Origin: Lachnospiraceae bacterium
GTDB taxonomy: Bacteria > Bacillota > Clostridia > Lachnospirales > Lachnospiraceae
Reading direction: 5' to 3'
Length of the DNA: 5,081 bases
Assembly: GCA_021200345.1 (NCBI GenBank)
Contig: JAJQGR010000153.1
Coordinates: forward strand, 1 to 5,081
A program made the translations under genes and the position numbers. Numbering within the stretch: position 1 is the first letter of the stretch; every line of letters starts with the position of its first letter. Positions 1-5,081 of this stretch are shown here, piece after piece. The notes under the pieces are model-generated. The model made no database searches. It saw only the letters and a list, made by a program, of their open reading frames with translations, and was not told the DNA's origin.

Positions 1-45
1 GGCTTTGTCAGTGATTTTGCAGCCGTGTCCCAGGGTTTTTATTAG
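1..45 (+). other. In-frame coding-looking stretch ending in TAG, upstream of the sensor gene
   Basis: Frame 1 from the first base reads GFVSDFAAVSQGFY and then a TAG at 43-45. The frame stays open on both sides of that TAG, and the residues before and after it (SVVSETGESAEAFF follows) look alike in composition. It is either the last 14 codons of a separate upstream gene or part of the sensor gene cut by a nonsense codon. The second reading is favoured by the next protein beginning directly with a soluble region predicted to lie outside the membrane, with no signal peptide or membrane helix before it. Only 14 codons are visible, so the case is weak. Confidence 0.4.
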
Positions 46-48
46 TCG

Positions 49-1968
49 GTGGTTTCAGAGACAGGGGAAAGTGCGGAAGCGTTTTTTGCGGATGCGGAAT
101 ATTTGTCCGCGGAAAATCTGCCGGGAAGTGAGCAGGAGGCGGAAACGCTTGTCCTGTATGCTTCGCAGAGTCTGTCGGCAGGAGAGGGCCGGCAGATCAA
201 CTGGGCCGGATATGAAAACGGAGCCTTTGTTTCCTGGAAAGACGACGGAACCGGCACAGAATATTATTTGAGCGATGTCAGTCAGGATGCCGCATGTGAA
301 CAGCTTCTCATGGACATGGGGCAGGAGGCTAACAATCAACAGTTCGATCTGATCACATGGCTTCTTCTTCTGTTTGCCGGCTTTGCCCTGATTATACTGG
401 CGGTAAACGCCTTATATCACAAAAGTTATACGGTATATATGGCGGCAATCACGGAGGCGCTTCTCTTTCTGATTGTTTTTGGGGGAGTGGCGCTCACGCT
501 GCAGGGACGGCGGACATCTGAGGCTGAAGAAAATGAAAAATTCAGCCGGTATTATCTGGAGCTGCTTTCGGAGAATTTGGATGCCGGTTCGCTTCAGAAT
601 ATGGAAGAGGACAGCTTTTATTCCGCAGATGCTTACTATGCTGTGTGGAACCGGTTGTCGGCTTATGTAAAGGATGACAGAACAGAAAGCTTCTTTGCTG
701 ATCTTTGTCTGGTCAGAACTGAGGATCAGATGATTTTGGTCAGTGCCAGTGGGCTAAACGGTCTGTCTTTGGAAAGCGTTTACGGAAACGGGGAAGAATT
801 CCTGGAGGTGGAGCTTGAGACCCTGGATGGCCTTTCCTGTTCCCTGACAGCGGTTTTGACTATGGAGCGGGAGGGTTGGTTTACGGATTCCTTTCCCTGG
901 GTTTATCTCCTGGCTGCGGTACTGCTGTTTTTGCTGGGCAGCGCAGTCTGCCTTGGGCTTCTTTTCCGGCAGGGGAGAGAGATTTCCGGTCTTTCCCAGG
1001 CCATGCTGGCGGCCTCCGGCGGACAGGAGGTTTTCTCCAAAGGGACTGCCAGAAGTAAAGATGTGGCACTGATGTGGAACAGCTTTATGGAAATGCAGAA
1101 AAAGATCAACAGGATCAATTACGCCAGATACCGGATTTATGAATCCTGTTACCGTTTTGCTCCCAAGGATATTGAAAAAATTTTCGGCAGGGACTCTATT
1201 ACGGAGGTTGAGGGAGGGGACTTTGTCCGCCTGAAAGGAACGGTGGCCTTTGTTACCTCAGATGAGCCGGAAGCTGCTGATGAGGAATCCGCCCTGCGGA
1301 TGAGCAAATTTGTCACACTGATTGAGAAGCATCAGGAGGAAAGCGGCGGCTACTTTGTGCCGGGGAATTCGGATCTGACAAGCCTGAGAGTTCTTTTCCT
1401 GGAAAAAAACTCTCACAGTGTGGATTTCGGGACCGCATTTCTGAATGAGTTTTCCGCTTCATCAGGGCTTGACGGCATGAGAACCGGAATACTGCTTCAT
1501 TATTCGGAATTTCTGTACGCGGTGGCCGGCAATGAACGTCAGTGTTTTCCTTTTCTTTTATCGGAAGAAAAAGAGCAGATGGAACGTTTCGCGGCCTGGT
1601 TTCGGGAGCTGGACTTAAAGCTGGTGATGACAGATGAGGTCAGAACCCTGGAAAAAGCCACTGAGGACTGCAGATACATAGGCTATATTTTCATGGAAAA
1701 TTCCGGCAGAAAGCTGGAGCTGTATGAAGTGCTCAACGCCTGCGCCCCGGTGGAGAGAAGGCTGAAGCTTGATACGGAGGAGAAATTCCAGAAGGCCATC
1801 AGATTATTTTACCAGCATGATTTTTATCTGGCGAGAAACGGATTTTCGGATGTTCTGAAAGTCAATCCCTTTGACCAGATCAGTAAGTGGTATCTGTTTA
1901 CCTGTGAAAAATATCTGAACCAGGCGTACACAAGCGGCGACATCTGCCAGCTGCGGCCAAAGGACTGA
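49..1968 (+). CDS. Membrane sensor with HAMP-like linker and degenerate class III adenylate/guanylate cyclase-like domain; 5' end uncertain
   Basis: The 639-residue reading from GTG 49 has a soluble region (1-99), two membrane helices (about 101-122 and 129-151), a second soluble region (about 152-282, perhaps Cache-like), a third helix (about 283-306), a HAMP-like linker (about 307-353), a cyclase-like domain (about 365-562) and a TPR-like tail (about 572-624). The cyclase call rests on familiar landmarks in order: YRFAPKDIEKIFG, a strand ending VAFVTSD, GGYFVPG, a strand ending RVLF, GILLHYSEF, and LELYEVLNA near the end. By eye, the metal-binding aspartates fall on Thr403 (or Asp405 one or two positions off) and Thr444, and the Asn/Arg catalytic pair is not visible, so it is probably a non-catalytic pseudo-cyclase. 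Positive-inside topology puts both soluble regions outside and the cyclase-like part inside. GTG 49 has only a weak AGGG at 32-35 with 13 bases of spacing, and the first internal ATG (310) has no Shine-Dalgarno sequence. An export helix is missing before residue 1, so the gene may begin upstream of the TAG at 43-45. The gene ends 69 bases before the MORN gene. Confidence 0.8.
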   Translation: MVSETGESAEAFFADAEYLSAENLPGSEQEAETLVLYASQSLSAGEGRQINWAGYENGAFVSWKDDGTGTEYYLSDVSQDAACEQLLMDMGQEANNQQFDLITWLLLLFAGFALIILAVNALYHKSYTVYMAAITEALLFLIVFGGVALTLQGRRTSEAEENEKFSRYYLELLSENLDAGSLQNMEEDSFYSADAYYAVWNRLSAYVKDDRTESFFADLCLVRTEDQMILVSASGLNGLSLESVYGNGEEFLEVELETLDGLSCSLTAVLTMEREGWFTDSFPWVYLLAAVLLFLLGSAVCLGLLFRQGREISGLSQAMLAASGGQEVFSKGTARSKDVALMWNSFMEMQKKINRINYARYRIYESCYRFAPKDIEKIFGRDSITEVEGGDFVRLKGTVAFVTSDEPEAADEESALRMSKFVTLIEKHQEESGGYFVPGNSDLTSLRVLFLEKNSHSVDFGTAFLNEFSASSGLDGMRTGILLHYSEFLYAVAGNERQCFPFLLSEEKEQMERFAAWFRELDLKLVMTDEVRTLEKATEDCRYIGYIFMENSGRKLELYEVLNACAPVERRLKLDTEEKFQKAIRLFYQHDFYLARNGFSDVLKVNPFDQISKWYLFTCEKYLNQAYTSGDICQLRPKD

Positions 1969-2024
1969 GAAACTTTTGGTGACTTGCTCTGGAAACGCCG
2001 TAGACTTTAAGTGAAACCATGGAA

Positions 2025-2030
2025 AGGAGG
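2025..2030 (+). promoter_or_regulatory. Ribosome binding site that sets the MORN gene start
   Basis: A perfect AGGAGG sits 7 bases before the GTG at 2038. The earlier in-frame GTG at 2011 lies upstream of this site and has no comparable motif before it, so 2038 is the better start. The 69 bases between the sensor stop and this start show no convincing promoter or terminator. Confidence 0.85.
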
Positions 2031-2037
2031 AAGAAGG

Positions 2038-3243
2038 GTGAATAGCAACCTGTTCAACGTATTGCTCACAACCGCGAAAGCGAAGATCACGCCTCTGGTG
2101 ACCAAGTTCAAGCTCTGGACCAGCTGGAACTATATCAGGACAAAGTTCATCGCCCTGATTCAGTCCCTTTTTACCAAGGTGCTCAACTTCAAGCCCCGCC
2201 ATAAGAAGGATTACTATGAGGTCTTCGGCTGGCTGGTCAGCAAAAGGCTTGCCTACGGGATGGTGGCAATCGCTGGACTGCTCAGTCTTTATTATCTGTT
2301 CTGTGTGAGGAATATCCTGCCTGAGACGGATGAGAACGCGGTAAAATCCTACTCCTATGACTCTCTTTTTCTCAGGTTTACAAGCGGCACCGTTCAGATC
2401 AAGGCGGCTTCCGGTTATCTGGCCTATGAGGGAGAGGTGGCGGACGGAGCTGTCACGGGCTACGGCACACTGTACAATTCCGACGGTGTGATGGTTTACC
2501 AGGGAAATTTTGAATATAACGAATATCAGGGAACAGGCACCCGCTATTATGATGATGGAACGCTGATGTACACAGGGGATTTTGAGGATAATGAATTCAG
2601 CGGAAGCGGAAAGCTCTATCGGGAGAACGGCACCCTGGAATATGAGGGAGAATTCTTGGCCGGGTATAAAGAGGGAAGCGGCAGTCTGTATGATGCGGCC
2701 GGAAGCCTGATTTACACCGGCACCTTCACCAGGGATGAGCCGGTATACAGCGAGCTTCTGGGAAAAAAAGCGTCGGAGATCTCGGAGAGTTATACCGGCG
2801 AAAGAATCATCTACGAGCAGGACGATGTATTTTCCGTGATATTGAAAGATATCAACGTTATTTATGCCAACAATCCGGACGCGGTTACTTTGGAGGATGA
2901 GATCACTGCCGCAAAAATTCTTGTGCTGAAAGACGAATTTGCGGCAGGAAACAGCCTGCTGAAAGACAAGGCATCTCTGGACAGTTATTTTGGCACAGTG
3001 GCGGAAGCGCTTGATCAGGAAGCAGATTTGTCTCAATCAGTGGCCTTTACCCTGTCAGAGGGGGAAAGCTCCTCCGTTCGTCTTGAGATAACGCAGGAAT
3101 ACGAGGATTATCGGGAGGTCATCGCCTACGAGGGAACCTGTACTTCATATACTTATCAAAAAGACGGGCTGAAGTATACGTTCTTTTCCACAAAAAAAGA
3201 CGGATCATTTTCCTTTTATATGATAGAAAAAGAGGAGGGTTAG
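2038..3243 (+). CDS. Membrane-anchored MORN-repeat protein with unrecognised C-terminal domain
   Basis: This is a 401-residue protein from GTG 2038; a start at 2011 would add nine residues but lacks a ribosome binding site. Residues 1-70 are strongly basic and partly amphipathic (many Lys/Arg, KPRHKK at 52-57) and should be cytoplasmic. One membrane helix follows at about 71-90 (LAYGMVAIAGLLSLYYLFCV). Residues 130-234 hold four full MORN repeats and a partial fifth, starting at Tyr130, 154, 178, 202 and 226 with the pattern Y-x-G-x-F, G-x-G, then a Gly about three residues before the next repeat. Residues 235-401 form a domain I do not recognise; it opens with LLGKKASEISESYTGE and ends in strand-like segments. 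Positive-inside topology places the repeats and C-terminal domain outside the membrane. MORN repeats elsewhere act as beta-hairpin scaffolds for protein or lipid contacts, so a scaffold role is inference. Its last codons carry the ribosome binding site of the TolC-like gene, which starts 6 bases after the TAG stop, so the two are probably co-translated. Confidence 0.92.
   Translation: MNSNLFNVLLTTAKAKITPLVTKFKLWTSWNYIRTKFIALIQSLFTKVLNFKPRHKKDYYEVFGWLVSKRLAYGMVAIAGLLSLYYLFCVRNILPETDENAVKSYSYDSLFLRFTSGTVQIKAASGYLAYEGEVADGAVTGYGTLYNSDGVMVYQGNFEYNEYQGTGTRYYDDGTLMYTGDFEDNEFSGSGKLYRENGTLEYEGEFLAGYKEGSGSLYDAAGSLIYTGTFTRDEPVYSELLGKKASEISESYTGERIIYEQDDVFSVILKDINVIYANNPDAVTLEDEITAAKILVLKDEFAAGNSLLKDKASLDSYFGTVAEALDQEADLSQSVAFTLSEGESSSVRLEITQEYEDYREVIAYEGTCTSYTYQKDGLKYTFFSTKKDGSFSFYMIEKEEG
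2425..2739 (+). repeat. Tandem MORN repeats, 72-base (24-residue) period
   Basis: Units start at 2425, 2497, 2569, 2641 and 2713, the last one partial (YTGTFTRDE). The spacing is exactly 72 bases with no indels. Shared residues per unit are Tyr at 1, Gly at 3, Phe (Val in the first) at 5, Gly-x-Gly around 13-15, Tyr around 18 and Gly at 21. The third unit begins YTGDFEDNEFSGSGKLY. DNA identity between units is modest, so the duplication is old. Confidence 0.88.
3233..3239 (+). promoter_or_regulatory. Ribosome binding site of the TolC-like gene, inside the end of the MORN gene
   Basis: AGGAGGG overlaps the final Glu-Glu-Gly codons of the MORN gene and lies 10 bases before the ATG at 3250. The overlap with upstream coding sequence suggests translational coupling between the two genes. 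Confidence 0.75.
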
Positions 3244-3249
3244 GGCCTG

Positions 3250-5025
3250 ATGAAGAAACCTTTGATGGCGGCTGTTCTTGCGGCGGCCCTGACAATTTCA
3301 GGATCCGGGCCTCAGGTAATGGCCACAGGCACGGAGCAAAGTGCACAACCGGTTCTGACCCCGGCGCAAACGCTTGCCCTGGTTCTTGCTGATGACAATG
3401 AGTATCTGGAGCTGAGCAATCAGCTGGCAGTACAGACAAAGGACTATAAGCAAGCTGTAAGCGATGCAGGAGGAAGCGATGAGGAGGAATATCTCTGGTC
3501 GGTCCTTGCCCGGGTAACGCTTTCCCAGGAAGAAAGTCTCTCAGAATATTATTCCGCGGTAACCCTGCCGGTGCTGCTCGAGGCCGGGATGCAGGTGACG
3601 CAGGCACAGATGAACAGCCGGGAGTATGAGCTGGAAAGTGAGATCACAGGTCTTTACATACAGATTACGACCTGTCAGGAAAGAATCTCCACACAGGAAG
3701 AACTGCTTAAGGAGAAAGAGACCTCGCTGACCAAAAAGAAAGCTCTGGTGAAGTCGGGACAGGCGGATTCTTCTGAGGCTGAGGCTTTGTCGGAGGAAGC
3801 AGAAGCGCTTTCAGAAAGCCTGGAAAAAGATAAAAGCGCCCTGGAAGCAGCAATTGAAAAATTGTCAGAATATATGGGAGAGGAAATAAAGGAGGATGCC
3901 CTGACCGTTGAGATCAATGTAGAGGAAACGGACTGGGATCATGCTCTTGAAGAGCTGACCGGCTGGGCGATCAACAATGACGAAGCTTATCTGTCGGCAT
4001 GGGAAGTTTCTCTGGAGGTTCTGCTGAGCCTTTGGACCGATTACACGGTGCTGAATGAGGAGTATGCCATTCCGGACAGTATTTTTGAATATATTGTCAG
4101 CGCGGGCGGGGGTGAAGCCATAGATACGGACGCGTTTTATGAGGAATATACCTTATACTGGCAGGAGCGGACAGCTGCTCTTGAGAATCTGGCTTTGACG
4201 CAGACGGAGGATCCTTCTGATCCCGAAGACACTTCCGGATCCGGGGATGCTTCCGATCCAGGTGAGACGGAAGCGGCAGAGGAAACCGCGCAGACAGAGG
4301 AAGAAGCTTCCATTCCACAGACCGAAGAGGAGGATATTTACGCTCTGTACGACGCTGTCCTGGAGTATCAGAATACGGTTCTGGAGCTGGAAAACCAGGC
4401 ACTTGCGGTGACGGAGAGCGTGGAGGAAGCGTACAATGATCTGCTCAGTCTGAGGGATACTTATACAGAACTCCAGGAGCAGCTTCAGGAGCTTCAAAGC
4501 AATCAGAAGCTCTACAGGGTGCGGTACCGCATGGGCGAGCTGTCAAAAGAGGATTATGAGTCGCTGACAGAAGAGCAGAACACTCTTCAGCTGGATATTC
4601 TGGACGCGGAAAGCCAATACCTGCAGGCGTATGTTTCCCTGAACAGTGTTACAAACGGAGGGCTTTCGGCTCTTTTGGCGGGAGAACTGGAGGCGGCACC
4701 CTCCCAGGAGGAAGATACCATCGCCCAGGCGGAGGTTGTACTTTCCATCAGAGCTTATCCCGGCGAGCAGAAGTTTTCTTTGAACGTCACAGTTGAGGAG
4801 GAATATGCCGATGAGATTGCATCTTTCGAGCTGTGGAACGGCGAAGTTTTGGTGGGAAGCCGGACAGAGGTTGATGAGACTCTTTTCGCCGCCAGTCTGA
4901 ACAGCACAGAGGAGTTAGAGATCCGGTTTTATGATCAGGCGGGCGGTCTGCTGGGAGCTTTTGAGGTAGATCCATCCGTGCCGGTCTCCGTTCTTGGAGT
5001 CAAAACCGGATATGAGATGAAATAA
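3250..5025 (+). CDS. Exported TolC-like (outer membrane efflux protein family) coiled-coil protein with acidic linker and beta-rich C-terminal domain
   Basis: This 591-residue protein has a clear signal peptide: MKKP, a hydrophobic stretch to about 18, and a likely cut after Ala25 (VMA|TG). No lipobox cysteine is seen. Two copies of a TolC-type helical unit follow. Copy 1 (about 37-210) opens with DDNEYLELSNQLAVQTKDY and has a hairpin turn KSGQADSSEAEAL at 168-180. Copy 2 (about 229-470) opens with INNDEAYLSAWEVSLEVLL and has a turn MGELSKEDYESL at 428-439, then QYLQAYVSLNSVTNGG. Both openings recall the family's Asn-x-Glu-x-Leu helix start, and both turns fit the Gly-(x)n-Asp/Glu-x-x-x-Leu hairpin tip. 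No clear amphipathic beta strands for an outer-membrane barrel are visible. A Glu/Asp/Ser/Pro/Thr-rich linker (about 317-361) interrupts copy 2. Residues 487-591 look beta-rich and Ig-like. Known family members form export channels; here the role is open, possibly a cell-surface or envelope-spanning component acting with the MORN protein. A generic coiled-coil surface protein is the alternative. Confidence 0.85.
   Translation: MKKPLMAAVLAAALTISGSGPQVMATGTEQSAQPVLTPAQTLALVLADDNEYLELSNQLAVQTKDYKQAVSDAGGSDEEEYLWSVLARVTLSQEESLSEYYSAVTLPVLLEAGMQVTQAQMNSREYELESEITGLYIQITTCQERISTQEELLKEKETSLTKKKALVKSGQADSSEAEALSEEAEALSESLEKDKSALEAAIEKLSEYMGEEIKEDALTVEINVEETDWDHALEELTGWAINNDEAYLSAWEVSLEVLLSLWTDYTVLNEEYAIPDSIFEYIVSAGGGEAIDTDAFYEEYTLYWQERTAALENLALTQTEDPSDPEDTSGSGDASDPGETEAAEETAQTEEEASIPQTEEEDIYALYDAVLEYQNTVLELENQALAVTESVEEAYNDLLSLRDTYTELQEQLQELQSNQKLYRVRYRMGELSKEDYESLTEEQNTLQLDILDAESQYLQAYVSLNSVTNGGLSALLAGELEAAPSQEEDTIAQAEVVLSIRAYPGEQKFSLNVTVEEEYADEIASFELWNGEVLVGSRTEVDETLFAASLNSTEELEIRFYDQAGGLLGAFEVDPSVPVSVLGVKTGYEMK
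4210..4281 (+). repeat. Short imperfect 36-base direct repeat in the acidic linker
   Basis: Two adjacent 12-codon units encode DPSDPEDTSGSG and DASDPGETEAAE. The DNA match is best over their first 14 or so bases (atccttctgatccc at 4211 against atgcttccgatcca at 4247). It lies in the low-complexity linker of the TolC-like protein and probably arose by slippage, giving a flexible spacer of variable length. Confidence 0.45.
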
Positions 5026-5049
5026 GGAAAAGCAATCTGGTGATATGTC

Positions 5050-5078
5050 AAGCTAAATTTTAAAAAGTTTTTTGGCTT
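5050..5078 (+). terminator. Possible weak AT-rich terminator hairpin after the TolC-like gene
   Basis: AAGCTAAA at 5050-5057 can pair with TTTGGCTT at 5071-5078, with one G-T wobble and an AT-rich 13-base loop. The T-rich 3' arm would suit intrinsic termination, but only two G-C pairs support the stem and the window ends three bases later. The remaining bases from 5026 hold no gene that I can see. It could equally be an AT-rich leader or promoter of a following gene. Confidence 0.3.
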
Positions 5079-5081
5079 TAT

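Noticed and set aside
5..271. Arg-rich 88-codon frame on the + strand
   Set aside because: It overlaps the sensor gene in another frame, its composition (Arg/Cys/Lys-rich) is typical of out-of-frame reading, and it has no ribosome binding site.
1971..2019. Possible inverted repeat (TTTTGGTGACTT against AAGTGAAACC) between the sensor and MORN genes
   Set aside because: Pairing is short and broken by mismatches, and there is no T-run, so it does not support a terminator or riboswitch.
2011..2037. Earlier GTG start for the MORN gene
   Set aside because: The AGGAGG lies downstream of this GTG and at ideal distance from the GTG at 2038, so 2011 is unlikely to be used.
1804..3036. Long 410-codon open frame on the - strand, opposite the MORN gene
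   Set aside because: Its codons lie exactly in register with the + strand genes, so it stays open simply because TTA, CTA and TCA are avoided there. The product has no domain pattern, and the + strand MORN repeats and membrane helix are clear.
3119..3607. 162-codon frame on the - strand across the start of the TolC-like gene
   Set aside because: It is Pro/Arg-rich, crosses a gene boundary, and is contradicted by the clear signal peptide and ribosome binding site on the + strand.
4097..4497. Overlapping - strand frames within the TolC-like gene
   Set aside because: They are out-of-frame readings of the acidic linker and coiled coil, with no start signals or recognisable domains.

Overview
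The window holds three genes in a row on the + strand, probably one operon that begins before the window. Nothing credible is coded on the - strand. Strong AGGAGG-type ribosome binding sites, a GTG start, mixed base composition and the kinds of protein present suggest a Firmicute of the Clostridia, perhaps Lachnospiraceae-like. That placement is inference by eye, because no rRNA or other taxonomic marker is present.

Layout: (1) 1-45 is an in-frame coding-looking stretch that ends in TAG. (2) 49-1968 encodes a membrane sensor with two extracytoplasmic regions, three membrane helices, a HAMP-like linker, a class III nucleotide-cyclase-like domain that appears to have lost its catalytic residues, and a TPR-like tail. 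Its true 5' end is in doubt. (3) 2038-3243 encodes a single-pass membrane protein with a basic cytoplasmic N-terminus, about four and a half MORN repeats of exactly 24 residues, and an unrecognised C-terminal domain. (4) 3250-5025 encodes an exported, very acidic protein with the duplicated helical-hairpin pattern of the TolC/outer-membrane-efflux family, an acidic linker and a beta-rich C-terminal domain. After it come 56 bases with a weak AT-rich hairpin.

All three proteins are predicted to put domains outside the cytoplasmic membrane, and genes 2 and 3 look translationally coupled. The set reads as an envelope-associated assembly: a sensor with a cyclase-like cytoplasmic output, a membrane-anchored MORN scaffold, and a secreted TolC-like coiled-coil protein. 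If the host is a single-membrane Firmicute, the TolC-like protein cannot be a conventional outer-membrane channel. This combination is the most interesting feature of the window. The function of the set is not established by the sequence.
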